Positions 1 through 8,273 of a stretch of DNA of 13,457 bases are shown here, one piece after another (the stretch's first letter is position 1; every line of letters starts with the position of its first letter). Made by a program: the position numbers and the translations under genes. The stretch covers positions 1-13,457 of the forward strand of contig JAFAFD010000422.1 in assembly GCA_023423675.1 (NCBI GenBank). Direction: 5' to 3'. Under the pieces are notes generated by a model. That model had not been told where the DNA came from, did not search any database, and saw only the letters and a program-made list of their open reading frames with translations. The stretch comes from Pseudomonadota bacterium. GTDB taxonomy: Bacteria > Pseudomonadota > Gammaproteobacteria > Xanthomonadales > Xanthomonadaceae.

Positions 1-2
1 GG

Positions 3-22
3 GTCTGATGCATGCATCAGAC
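3..22. repeat. 20-bp perfect palindrome
   Basis: Two 10-base arms, GTCTGATGCA and its exact reverse complement, meet without a spacer at 12/13. A perfect 20-bp palindrome with no loop is better suited to a protein-binding site or cruciform than to an RNA hairpin. It is the first element of a run of consecutive inverted repeats reaching about 168. Its function is unknown, and the left context is cut off by the window edge. Confidence 0.85.
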
Positions 23-44
23 GGGTTGGGCAGGAGCCCAACCC
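23..44. repeat. Stem-loop, 9-bp stem with AGGA tetraloop
   Basis: GGGTTGGGC (23-31) pairs perfectly with GCCCAACCC (36-44) around the loop AGGA. It begins one base after the 20-bp palindrome ends. No T-run follows on either strand, so a rho-independent terminator is not well supported, although a strong hairpin here could slow polymerase leaving the minus-strand AAA gene. Confidence 0.8.
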
Positions 45-48
45 CGGC

Positions 49-82
49 CTTGCCGTGTGCGCAGGACAGCGCACGCGGCAAG
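49..82. repeat. Stem-loop, 14-bp stem with 6-nt loop
   Basis: Positions 49-62 pair with 69-82. All 14 positions pair, with a single T-G wobble at 56/75, around the loop AGGACA (63-68). The loop hexamer is exactly complementary to TGTCCT at 198-203, and the complementarity extends to 11 nt (58-68 against 198-208). A loop-to-distal contact is therefore possible in a transcript. The right arm ends in GCAAGCGC, which also ends the next hairpin. Confidence 0.8.
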
Positions 83-107
83 CGCGAAACGAGCCCTACA
101 TGGGTGA

Positions 108-145
108 GGGCGCTTTGCTTGCGAAGCACTGCTTCGCAAGCGCCC
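108..145. repeat. Long stem-loop with a 5-nt bulge
   Basis: Inner arms TTGCGAAGCA (119-128) and TGCTTCGCAA (130-139) are perfect complements about C129. Outer arms GGGCGC (108-113) and GCGCCC (140-145) extend the stem, leaving TTTGC (114-118) as a bulge on the left side. Sixteen base pairs are possible in total, fewer in practice at the tip where the loop is too tight. The right arm carries GCAAGCGC (136-143), repeated directly from 78-85. Confidence 0.8.
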
Positions 146-152
146 GAACGCA

Positions 153-168
153 CAGCCGCCAGCGGCTG
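153..168. repeat. Short stem-loop, 7-bp arms
   Basis: CAGCCGC (153-159) and GCGGCTG (162-168) are perfect complements with only CA between them, so about 6 bp with a 4-nt loop would form in RNA. It is the fifth consecutive inverted repeat in the first 170 bases. The stretch 169-235 that follows is C/G-homopolymer-rich (CCCC at 176-179 facing a G-run at 183-188), and I recognise no gene in it. Confidence 0.6.
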
Positions 169-235
169 GGCCGGACCCCGGAGGGGGGTTTACGGCGTGT
201 CCTGCGCAATCCACCCCGCCCGACCCACTCCCAAT

Positions 236-261
236 GCCAGTCGACCAACAGTCGACTCCAC
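236..261 (-). repeat. REP-like element, GTGG variant of the SMAG type
   Basis: Arms AGTCGAC (239-245) and GTCGACT (251-257) pair over a 5-nt loop. Read on the minus strand, the stem is preceded by GTGG (258-261) and followed by GGC. This is the layout of the GTAG-headed REPs at 9090-9158, with G in place of A in the head. It lies 45 bp downstream of the AAA gene stop, a usual place for a REP. Assignment to the SMAG family is by eye; the altered head suggests a diverged copy. Confidence 0.5.
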
Positions 262-305
262 CAACCGCCAGCCACGAGGGGCTCCGCCGTTGGCCGAAAA
301 TCCCC

Positions 306-1790
306 TCAGTCGTCCGCGGAAACCGTCCGTCCCGACGCCCACTCGCGCAATGCCGCCACCTGCTCGGCCATCAACACCGACAACGGCCGCGTCGCGCGGA
401 TCTCGGTCATCAGCAGCTCGGTATCCAGCGGCCGCCCTTCGGCATGTGCCGAATACAGCCCCGCCACGATCGCCTGCTCGATCTCCGCGCCGGAGAACCC
501 GTTCGCCGCCGCTGCCAGCGCCGGCAGCGCGAAATCATCCGCGTTGAGCTGGCGCCGGCCCAGGTGCAGCCGCAGCAGCTCCACCCGCACGTCCGGCGGC
601 GGCAGGTCGACGAAGAAGATCTCGTCGAAGCGGCCCTTGCGCAGCAGTTCGGCCGGCAGCTCGTGCACCTGGTTGGCGGTGGCCACGATGAACACCGGCG
701 CCTTGCGCTCGGCCATCCAGGTCAGCAGGTGGCCCAGCACGCGGCGCGATACGCCGCCGTCGTCGCCACCGCTGGCCAAGCCCTTCTCGATCTCGTCCAT
801 CCACAGCACGCACGGGGCCAGCTGCTCGGCCGAGGCCAGGGCCTGGCGCAGGTTGGCTTCGGTCTCGCCGTGGTACTTGTTGTACAGCGCGCCCACGTCC
901 AGGCGCAGCAGCGGCACGCCGAAGCCGGCGGCGGTGGCCTTGGCCAGCATCGACTTGCCGCAGCCCTGCACGCCCAGCAGCAGCATGCCGCGCGGCGGGT
1001 CCAGGCCGGCCGGCGCCGAGCCGGCGATGAAGGCGACCCGGCGCTGGTTGATCCAGCGCTTCAGCCGGTTGGCACCGGCCACGTCGCCGAAGCGCGCGCT
1101 GTCATGTTCGAAGAACAGGTGGCCGCTGCGGTTGAGCAGCTCGAACTTCAGCCGCGCCAGCTGCGGCAGGTCGTCGTCGCGCAGCGCGCCATCGGCATAG
1201 ATCAGCTGGCGGGCAATGCGCCGGGCATCGACCAGGCTCAGCCCCTGCAGGTTCTTCAGGATCTTCTTGACCGCTTCGCTGTCCACTTCCACCCGGCGGC
1301 CGCCATGCTCGCGGGCATAGGCGTCGGCCTCTTCGCGCAGCATCTTCAGCAGGGCGTTGGCATCGGGCAGGCGCGGGTTGAAGCGCACCGCCAGCGCTTC
1401 CAGTTCGGCCGGCAGCTCGACCTTGGCGCCGATCAGCACCAGCACGTGCGGCTGGCTGTGGCGGCGCTGGATCAGGTCGCGCAGCGCACGCTGGTGGCTG
1501 GCGTAACCGAGGTAGGGGTGGAAATCGAGCAGCAGGTAGATGCCGCGCTGTTCGGCCTGGCGGATCATCTGCAGGGCGGCGCTGGCGTCGGGCGGGCCGA
1601 TCGCATCGTCCTCGCGCTCCAGGTCGATGCGGCGCAGGCCCTCGGTGATCGACCAGCGGTGCAGGGCACGCCAGACATGCATCAGCGTCTGCCGGAACAG
1701 TTCGACGATGCGACCCTCGTCCTGGGTCTCGATGACGATCAGGGGGGTGTTGGCGCGGATCAATGCGCTCAGGTCCTGCAGTTCGCTCAT
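306..1790 (-). CDS. Ycf46-like AAA+ ATPase
   Basis: This 494-residue protein has an N-terminal region (about 1-230) typical of Ycf46 proteins, beginning [20 protein letters not shown], then one AAA+ module. Walker A is GVQGCGKS (273-280, K279). Walker B ends in WMDE (D332, E333). Sensor-1 is ATAN (N373), and the arginine-finger region is [10 protein letters not shown] (R387). All key ATPase residues are present, so it should be an active ring-forming, cytoplasmic ATPase. Ycf46 is known from plastids and cyanobacteria, where it is linked to photosynthesis and CO2 use; its role in proteobacteria is unknown. On its strand, AAGGA lies 10 nt before the ATG. It is divergent from the ParA gene and is followed by hairpin-rich DNA. 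The family call is firm, the function is not. Confidence 0.88.
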   Translation of the reverse strand: MSELQDLSALIRANTPLIVIETQDEGRIVELFRQTLMHVWRALHRWSITEGLRRIDLEREDDAIGPPDASAALQMIRQAEQRGIYLLLDFHPYLGYASHQRALRDLIQRRHSQPHVLVLIGAKVELPAELEALAVRFNPRLPDANALLKMLREEADAYAREHGGRRVEVDSEAVKKILKNLQGLSLVDARRIARQLIYADGALRDDDLPQLARLKFELLNRSGHLFFEHDSARFGDVAGANRLKRWINQRRVAFIAGSAPAGLDPPRGMLLLGVQGCGKSMLAKATAAGFGVPLLRLDVGALYNKYHGETEANLRQALASAEQLAPCVLWMDEIEKGLASGGDDGGVSRRVLGHLLTWMAERKAPVFIVATANQVHELPAELLRKGRFDEIFFVDLPPPDVRVELLRLHLGRRQLNADDFALPALAAAANGFSGAEIEQAIVAGLYSAHAEGRPLDTELLMTEIRATRPLSVLMAEQVAALREWASGRTVSADD

Positions 1791-2555
<765 letters not shown>

Positions 2556-2592
2556 CCTTTGTGCTGCACCCTCCCTTTCATGGAACCTCGCG

Positions 2593-3069
2593 ATGCGTGA
2601 ACTGATCCTGCTGCGCCATGCCCATGCCGAACCGGCCACCCCCGGCCAGGCCGACCTCGATCGGCCGTTGTCGCCGGTGGGTCTTGCCGAAGCCGAGGCG
2701 GCCGGCAAGTGGATGAAGGAAAACAACCTGCTGCCGGACTGCGTGCTGTGCTCGCCGTCGCGGCGTACCCGCGAGACCCTGGAAGCGGTGCTGGCGGCCA
2801 TCGGCTACGTCGAGAAGCGCCTGGAAGACCGCATCTACGAAGCCACCCCGGGCACCCTGGCGGCGCTGGTGGATGAGCGCCGGGACCTGGACCGGGTGCT
2901 GATCGTCGGCCACAACCCCGGCCTGGAACGGCTGGTGGCGCTGATGACCGAAGGCACCAGCAGCGACTACCGCGGCATGCCGCCGGCGGCCGTGGCCGTG
3001 CTCGGGTTCCCGCGCGAGGCGGCAATCGAGCCGGGCGTGGCCAGCCTGAACGCCTTCTGGTGGCCGTGA
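2593..3069 (+). CDS. sixA: Phosphohistidine phosphatase SixA
   Basis: A 158-residue protein of the histidine phosphatase (phosphoglycerate mutase-like) superfamily. The N-terminal LRHAHAE carries the RH signature with nucleophile H9, and the second active-site histidine is H107 in VGHNPGLE. CSPSRRTRETLE supplies the usual phosphate-pocket arginines. The length is that of SixA, which removes phosphate from histidine residues of phosphotransfer domains; in E. coli it acts on the ArcB HPt domain and on the nitrogen PTS protein NPr. The protein is cytoplasmic, with no signal peptide. No kinase or PTS gene lies in the window, so its substrate here is open. The yceI-family gene begins 4 bp after the stop, so the two are probably co-transcribed. 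Confidence 0.85.
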   Translation: MRELILLRHAHAEPATPGQADLDRPLSPVGLAEAEAAGKWMKENNLLPDCVLCSPSRRTRETLEAVLAAIGYVEKRLEDRIYEATPGTLAALVDERRDLDRVLIVGHNPGLERLVALMTEGTSSDYRGMPPAAVAVLGFPREAAIEPGVASLNAFWWP

Positions 3070-3073
3070 GTCG

Positions 3074-3703
3074 ATGATCCTGGCACGGCCCGGCCGCTGC
3101 CTGCTGCCGGTGCTGCTGGTCTGCAGCCCGGCCTGGGCTGCCCCTCCACCCCCCACGCCGCTGCCGCCGGTGGCGGCGCTGGCGTCGGTCGATTCGTCGC
3201 GCGTGCTGTACATGGACCTGCAGCGCTCGCGGATCGGCTTCGAAGTGCGCACCCGCTTCGGCCAGCGCATCGAAGGGCTGTTCCCGCACTTCGAGGGACG
3301 CGTCGAAGTACTGTCCGACGGCCGCCACCAGGTGCACCTGAAGATGTTCACCCGCTCGGTGGAGATCCCGGGCAAGGACCGCTACACCGGCTGGATGCGC
3401 GGGCCGGACTTCTTCGATGCCGGGCGTTACCCGTCGGTCGAATTCGATTCGCTGCCCTACTGGCCGGACACCGTCGGCAACGGCGGCGATATCCAGGGCC
3501 GGCTCACCCTGCGCGGGGTCAGCCACCCGGAAACCCTGCGGGTGGAGAAGGCGGAATGTTCCCGACCCGGCTATGATTGCGATGTCGTCAGCCGCGGTAC
3601 CGTGCAACGAGGCCGGTACGGCATGGACAGCTGGCAGCTTGCCTTGAGTGACCGAGTGACCTTCGTACTGCGAGCCCGCCTGAGCGAGGCGCCGAAACCG
3701 TGA
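3074..3703 (+). CDS. YceI-family periplasmic lipid-binding-type protein
   Basis: A 209-residue protein with a Sec signal (residues 1-22, basic start, hydrophobic LLPVLLV, cleavage after AWA) and then a proline-rich spacer. The YceI beta-barrel domain runs from about residue 45: RSRIGFEVRTRFGQRIEGLFPHF matches the family opening and RGPDFFDAGRYPSVEFDS its central signature. YceI-fold proteins bind isoprenoid or fatty-acyl chains in the periplasm. Two cysteines in ECSRPGYDC (near residues 162-169) could form a disulfide. It begins 4 bp after sixA. Its stop overlaps the GTG start of the PLD gene (3700-3703), so translation is probably coupled, and a shared envelope-lipid role is plausible. The ligand is not known. 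Confidence 0.82.
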   Translation: MILARPGRCLLPVLLVCSPAWAAPPPPTPLPPVAALASVDSSRVLYMDLQRSRIGFEVRTRFGQRIEGLFPHFEGRVEVLSDGRHQVHLKMFTRSVEIPGKDRYTGWMRGPDFFDAGRYPSVEFDSLPYWPDTVGNGGDIQGRLTLRGVSHPETLRVEKAECSRPGYDCDVVSRGTVQRGRYGMDSWQLALSDRVTFVLRARLSEAPKP

Positions 3704-5781
3704 ATCTCCTGCTGCGTGTACTGGCGCTAGCAACCGTGTTGCTGGGCAGTGGCTGCGCGTCGCTGTCCAACGCCGAGCGCGACCGTGCGCAGGCCATCGC
3801 CGTGCAGGCCCGTTCGACCAAGGTCGACTGCCAGCGTGCCGATCGCTGCGCGCTGGACTCGCCGTTGCGGTCCCTGGCCGGTCGCGCATTCAGCGAATCG
3901 ACCGAAGCGCAGCCGCTGCACTACGCCACCCTGCTCGACGAAGGCGAGGGTGCCCTGGTCGCCCGCCTGAACCTGCTGCGCAGTGCCACCCGCAGCATCG
4001 ACCTGCAGACCTACATCTTCGACAAGGACGACAGCGCCCGGCTGGTCATCGACGAACTGCTGGCCGCCTCGCGCCGCGGTGTGAAGGTGCGGGTGCTGAT
4101 CGACCAGCTGTCGGCGATCTCCGACCTGGAGATCCTGGGCGCCCTGTCCGGCGCCCACCAGAACTTCCAGCTGCGGGTCTACAATCCGACCTTCGGCAAG
4201 GCCCGGCTGAACTACTTCGACTATGCCGGCAGCGTGCTGTGCTGCTTCCGCCGGTTCAACCAGCGCATGCACAACAAGCTGCTGGTCATCGACGATGCGA
4301 TCGGCGTGGTCGGTGGCCGCAACTACCAGGACGACTATTACGACTGGGACCGCGAGTACAACTTCCGCGATCGCGACGTGCTGATCGCCGGGCCGGAAGC
4401 GCGGGCGATGGCCGCCAACTTCGATGCGTTCTGGCGCGCGCCGCGCAGCGTGCCCGCCGAACGGCTGAACGATGTCGGCCGGACCCTGCTCAACGCCGGC
4501 GTGCCGGCCATGCCGCCGGCGCAGTTCCGCCGCCCCGAGCGGGTGGAACGGGTCAGCGAGGAAGCCAACGACACCGACTTCATCACCCGCTCGTTCGTCG
4601 ACACCGCGCTGCCGGTGCACTCGGTGCGCTACGTCGCCGACCTGCCGCGCAAGCACCGCCGCGAGCGCGCCAGTGCGCCGCTGGCCGGCCAGCACGTCAC
4701 CGAGCCGCAGCTGGATGCCCTCATTTCCGGCGCGCAGAAGGAAGTGATCCTGCAGACGCCCTACCTGGTGCTGTCCAAGCCGGCGCAGAAGCTGTTCCGC
4801 GAGCTGCGCAAGCGGCCCGAACCGCCGCGCGTGGTGGTGTCCAGCAACAGCCTGGCGGCCACCGACAACCCGATCGTGTATGCGCTGTCCTACAAGTACA
4901 AGCGGCGCAACATGCGCGAACTGGGCTTCAACATCTTCGAATACAAGCCGTTCCCGCTGGATGCGCCGGTCGACTACCGCAACCTGCTGCCCGACCCGCT
5001 GGGCAGTGGCGGCAGCACCGGGGGCGACGCGGGCGTGCGCAATCCTCTGATCGGCGGCAGCGCGGCCGGCAGCAATGCCGGCGGTGGCAACGACGATGCA
5101 CCGTCAACGCCGGCCACCGCGGACAGCGACGGGCAGGGTACCCGCCCGGCCGTGGAGCATCCGCGCCTGGGCAGCGCCTACGAGAACAGCCGGGCGCGCC
5201 GTCGTGCCGCCGGCAGTGAAGTGGAAACGCGCCTGCTGCGTACCGAAACGCGGCCCTCCTTCCTGGGCAGCAAGGCGGTCAACAAGCCGTTGCCGGTCAC
5301 CCGCAAGGGCGCGCGCATGGGCCTGCATGCGAAGTCGCTGGTGGTCGATCGCCGCATCGGCGTGGTCGGTACCCACAACTTCGATCCGCGCAGCGAGAAC
5401 TACAACACCGAAGGCGCGGTCATCATCGACGACCCGGTGTTCGCCGAGCAGCTGGCGCAGAGCATCCTGCGCGACACCCACCCGCAGAATTCCTGGACGG
5501 TGGCGCCGCGCGCCAAGCCGCCGGTGCTGTCGGGGCTGAACTACAGCGTGGGCAAGGCGTCCGAAGCACTGCCCATCCTCGATTTCTGGCCGTGGCGCTA
5601 CGCCACCGACTACGAGTTCCAGCCCGGCGTGGACTGCCCGCAGCCGCTGCCGCGGCAGAGCCCGGATTTCCATCGCTGCTACGTGCCCGTCGGTGACTTC
5701 CCCGAAGTGAACGTCGGCCCGAAATGGCTGCTGGTGCGCATGCTGACCGCATTCGGCGCCGGCCTCGTCCCCATTCTCTGA
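3700..5781 (+). CDS. Cardiolipin synthase C-like phospholipase D lipoprotein
   Basis: A 693-residue protein with a GTG start inside the upstream stop. The N-terminus LLLRVLALATVLLGSGCAS is a lipoprotein signal with C19 as the likely acylated residue and no retention aspartate at +2. Two HKD motifs are complete: HNKLLVID (H191, K193, D198) followed by GGRNYQDDYY, and HAKSLVVD (H543, K545, D550) followed by GTHNFDPRSEN. The architecture matches E. coli ClsC, which joins phosphatidylethanolamine and phosphatidylglycerol to make cardiolipin. It is about 200 residues longer than ClsC, mainly because of a Gly/Ser/Asn-rich, probably disordered insertion (about 430-525) ahead of the second HKD. A general phospholipase D role is the alternative. 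No YmdB-like partner gene is adjacent. Confidence 0.85.
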   Translation: MNLLLRVLALATVLLGSGCASLSNAERDRAQAIAVQARSTKVDCQRADRCALDSPLRSLAGRAFSESTEAQPLHYATLLDEGEGALVARLNLLRSATRSIDLQTYIFDKDDSARLVIDELLAASRRGVKVRVLIDQLSAISDLEILGALSGAHQNFQLRVYNPTFGKARLNYFDYAGSVLCCFRRFNQRMHNKLLVIDDAIGVVGGRNYQDDYYDWDREYNFRDRDVLIAGPEARAMAANFDAFWRAPRSVPAERLNDVGRTLLNAGVPAMPPAQFRRPERVERVSEEANDTDFITRSFVDTALPVHSVRYVADLPRKHRRERASAPLAGQHVTEPQLDALISGAQKEVILQTPYLVLSKPAQKLFRELRKRPEPPRVVVSSNSLAATDNPIVYALSYKYKRRNMRELGFNIFEYKPFPLDAPVDYRNLLPDPLGSGGSTGGDAGVRNPLIGGSAAGSNAGGGNDDAPSTPATADSDGQGTRPAVEHPRLGSAYENSRARRRAAGSEVETRLLRTETRPSFLGSKAVNKPLPVTRKGARMGLHAKSLVVDRRIGVVGTHNFDPRSENYNTEGAVIIDDPVFAEQLAQSILRDTHPQNSWTVAPRAKPPVLSGLNYSVGKASEALPILDFWPWRYATDYEFQPGVDCPQPLPRQSPDFHRCYVPVGDFPEVNVGPKWLLVRMLTAFGAGLVPIL

Positions 5782-5791
5782 AGGTGCTTGC

Positions 5792-6226
5792 ATGACCCAG
5801 GTGTTCCGCGAAGCTGTTTCCATCGACCAGCTCAATGCGCTCAGCCGTGGCACGGCCATCGATACCCTGGGCATCGCCTTCACCGCCGCCGGTGATGACT
5901 GGCTGCAGGCCACCATGCCGGTCGACGAACGCACCCGCCAGCCGTACGGCATCCTGCACGGCGGGGCCTCGGTGGTGCTGGCCGAAACCTTGGGCAGCAG
6001 CGCCGGCAACCTCTGCGTGGATACCGGCAAGCAGGTCTGCGTGGGCTTGGAGATCAACGCCAACCACGTGCGCGCTGTGCGCAGCGGCACCGTCACCGGC
6101 ACCGCGCGTGCGGTGCACGTGGGCCGCAGCACGCAGCTGTGGGAAATCCGCATCGAAGACGAACAGGGCCGGTTGGTGTGCATCTCGCGGCTGACCCTGG
6201 CGGTGGTGGCTGCAGGCCACGGCTGA
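5792..6226 (+). CDS. ydiI: YdiI/PaaI-type hotdog-fold acyl-CoA thioesterase
   Basis: A 144-residue single hotdog domain closely resembling E. coli YdiI along its whole length, including TMPVDERTRQPYGILHGGAS and VGLEINANHVRA. The catalytic residues of that family are in place: Q50, H56 and general base E65 (H and E nine apart, as in YdiI). YdiI/MenI hydrolyses 1,4-dihydroxy-2-naphthoyl-CoA in menaquinone synthesis, but Stenotrophomonas relies on ubiquinone, so a broader aryl- or acyl-CoA substrate is more likely. It begins 10 bp after the PLD gene and ends 5 bp before the ketosynthase gene. A role in releasing CoA thioesters for that pathway, or in proofreading it, is inferred from this position. 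Confidence 0.85.
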   Translation: MTQVFREAVSIDQLNALSRGTAIDTLGIAFTAAGDDWLQATMPVDERTRQPYGILHGGASVVLAETLGSSAGNLCVDTGKQVCVGLEINANHVRAVRSGTVTGTARAVHVGRSTQLWEIRIEDEQGRLVCISRLTLAVVAAGHG

Positions 6227-6231
6227 GGCCG

Positions 6232-7251
6232 ATGTCCGGGCTGCCTGCTCCCGCCGCGCTGCCGCTGCGGATCATCGCCAGCGGTGCCTGCCTGCCGCGC
6301 CTGCGGGTGCCGTCGCAGCACTTCGACCAGCGCTGGAACAGGCCGGACGGCTGGGTCGAACGGCACAGCGGCGTGGCCAGCCGCGGCCATGCAGCGGCCG
6401 ATGAGCGGGCCTCGTGGATGGGTGCGCAGGCCGCACGCCAGGCCCTGCAGCAGGCTGGCCTGGCGATCACCGACATCGACTGCATCATCTCCGCCTGCGG
6501 GGTGATGGAGCAGGCCATTCCCTGCCAGGCCGTGCTGGTGCAGCGCGCCCTGGGCCTGGGTGACAGCGGCATACCGTCCTTCGACGTCAACGCCACCTGC
6601 CTGGGCTTTGTGGTGGCGCTGGAAATGGCCGGCAGCCTGCTGGCGCTGGGCCGCTACCGGCGCGTGCTGATCGTCTGCAGCGACATTCCCAGTGCCGGCC
6701 TCGACCCGGATGACCCGCTGACCGCGCCGTTGTTCGGCGATGGTGCAGTGGCGATGCTGGTCGAACGGGCCGGCGACGGCCAGGCCTCGGCGCTGCTGGC
6801 CACCCGCCTGCGCACCTATGGCGACGGTGCCGAACTGTGCCGGGTGCCGACCTGCGGCACCGGCATGCGCCTATTCGACGATATTGATGCCTACCGTGCG
6901 GCCCATCATTTCCAGATGCAGGGCAAGGCGCTGTACCGCGAAGCCGCGCGGCGCCTGCCCGGTTTCCTGCAGGATCTGCTGGACAGCGCCGGCACCAGCC
7001 TGGCCGCGTGCGATGTGATCGTGCCGCACCAGGCCAGCGGCCAGGCCCTGGATCACCTGCAACGGGTACTGGGCCTGCCGCCGCAGCGGCTGGTGCGCAT
7101 CCTGCGCGAGCACGGCAACCAGCTGGCCGCCTCGCTGCCAATGGCCCTGCACCAGGCACTGATCGACGGCCGCCTGCCGCGTGGCGGCCAGGCCCTGCTG
7201 ATCGGCACCGGCGCCGGCCTGGCACTGGGCGGCGCGGTGCTGCGCTACTGA
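6232..7251 (+). CDS. FabH/OleA-like beta-ketoacyl synthase III
   Basis: A 339-residue thiolase-superfamily condensing enzyme with triad C123 (FDVNATCLGF), H266 (VPHQASGQALDHL) and N296 (HGNQLAASLPMAL). The C-to-H spacing (143) is nearer OleA (about 142) than E. coli FabH (132), and the length also fits OleA. OleA makes beta-keto acids from two acyl-CoAs; FabH uses acyl-CoA and malonyl-ACP. The OleA catalytic glutamate appears absent: the position before P97 is Ile, with E93 nearby (aligned by eye). The ATG at 6232 gives a sensible N-terminus; a longer in-frame start at 6139 would overlap the thioesterase gene by 88 bp. The stop shares one base with the next start. PqsD-like chemistry is another option. 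Confidence 0.8.
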   Translation: MSGLPAPAALPLRIIASGACLPRLRVPSQHFDQRWNRPDGWVERHSGVASRGHAAADERASWMGAQAARQALQQAGLAITDIDCIISACGVMEQAIPCQAVLVQRALGLGDSGIPSFDVNATCLGFVVALEMAGSLLALGRYRRVLIVCSDIPSAGLDPDDPLTAPLFGDGAVAMLVERAGDGQASALLATRLRTYGDGAELCRVPTCGTGMRLFDDIDAYRAAHHFQMQGKALYREAARRLPGFLQDLLDSAGTSLAACDVIVPHQASGQALDHLQRVLGLPPQRLVRILREHGNQLAASLPMALHQALIDGRLPRGGQALLIGTGAGLALGGAVLRY

Positions 7252-8273
7252 TGGCCAGGGTCCTGGTCACCGGCGCCAGTGGCTTCATCGGCCAGCATGT
7301 CGCGCTGGCGTTGGCGGCACAGGGCTGGCAGGTGCGCGGCAGCGGGCGCGATGCGCTGCGGCTGCAGGCGCTGGCCGCGCACGGTATCGAAGTGGTTGCT
7401 GCCGATCTTGCCGAGGACGCCCTGGCGCCGCTGCTGCAGGGCTGCGATGCGGTGGTGCACTGCGCGGCGATGTCGCAGCCCTGGGGAACGGCAGCCGCAT
7501 TCCAGCGGGCGAACGTGCTGGCCACCACGCGCCTGCTGCAGGCCGCGCAGGCCGCCGGCGTTGCCCGCCTGGTCCACCTGGGTTCGCCCAGCATCTATTT
7601 CCGCTTCGCCGACCAGTACGGTCTGGATGAACGCTTCCAGCCGCCACGGCGCTGGATCACCGACTACGCCCGTAGCAAATGGGCATCGGAACTGGCCGTG
7701 GTCGCAGCCGCACGCCAGGGGCTGCACACCGTGGTGCTGCGCCCGCGTGCGGTGTTCGGGCCCGGTGACCGCGCGATTCTGCCCCGCCTGCTGGCGGTGG
7801 CGGCCAGCGGCCGTTTCCCGCTGATCCATGGCGGCCGCGCGCTCATCGATGTCACCCCCATCGACGATGCCGTGCAGGCGGTGAGCCTGGCGCTGCAGGC
7901 GGATGCGCGCTGCAGCGGGCGCGCCTACAACATCAGCGCCGGCACCCCGCTGCACGTGCATGCGCTGGTCAACGGCCTGTTCGAAGCGATGGACCTGCAG
8001 GTGCGCCTGCGGCCGGTGCCGCGAATGGTGGCGTTGGCCGCGGCCAGTGTGGCCGAAACCGTGGCCAACCTGCGCCCGGGCCGCCCCGAGCCGCGCCTGA
8101 CCCGCTATGGCGTGGGCGTGCTGGGCTACTCGCAGACCTTGGACATCAGCGCCGCGCGGCGCGACCTCGGCTACGACCCGCGCACCGGCGTGCAGGCTGC
8201 GCTGCAGGCCTTCGCCACGCACTGGAAGCAACACGCCTGCAAGCAGCACGGGGGCAGCGATGGCACGGCTTGA
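7251..8273 (+). CDS. NAD(P)-dependent epimerase/3beta-HSD-like reductase, OleD-like
   Basis: A 340-residue extended SDR. The dinucleotide-binding motif TGASGFIG is at residues 7-14. A Ser-containing strand follows at LGSPSIYF (S112/S114), and the catalytic YxxxK is YARSK (Y139, K143). RPRAVFGPGDR, downstream, is typical of the 3beta-hydroxysteroid dehydrogenase/epimerase group. OleD, which reduces the OleA beta-keto acid to a beta-hydroxy acid, belongs to this group. Because it follows the ketosynthase with a one-base overlap (TGATG), reduction of that enzyme's beta-keto product is the simplest role. The substrate is unproven; sugar-nucleotide epimerisation is less likely, as no glycan genes are nearby. 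Its end overlaps the MBL gene by 14 bp. Confidence 0.8.
   Translation: MARVLVTGASGFIGQHVALALAAQGWQVRGSGRDALRLQALAAHGIEVVAADLAEDALAPLLQGCDAVVHCAAMSQPWGTAAAFQRANVLATTRLLQAAQAAGVARLVHLGSPSIYFRFADQYGLDERFQPPRRWITDYARSKWASELAVVAAARQGLHTVVLRPRAVFGPGDRAILPRLLAVAASGRFPLIHGGRALIDVTPIDDAVQAVSLALQADARCSGRAYNISAGTPLHVHALVNGLFEAMDLQVRLRPVPRMVALAAASVAETVANLRPGRPEPRLTRYGVGVLGYSQTLDISAARRDLGYDPRTGVQAALQAFATHWKQHACKQHGGSDGTA

Noticed and set aside
49..145. Rho-independent terminators for the AAA gene or an upstream gene
   Set aside because: The stems are strong, but none is followed by a T-run on either strand.
1..305. CRISPR array or tandem repeat array
   Set aside because: The inverted repeats differ from each other in sequence and length, and there are no evenly spaced direct repeats with spacers.
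5792..6226. Menaquinone-pathway DHNA-CoA hydrolase as the definite function
   Set aside because: The sequence resembles YdiI, but no other men gene is in the window and the likely host uses ubiquinone, so only the thioesterase family is claimed.
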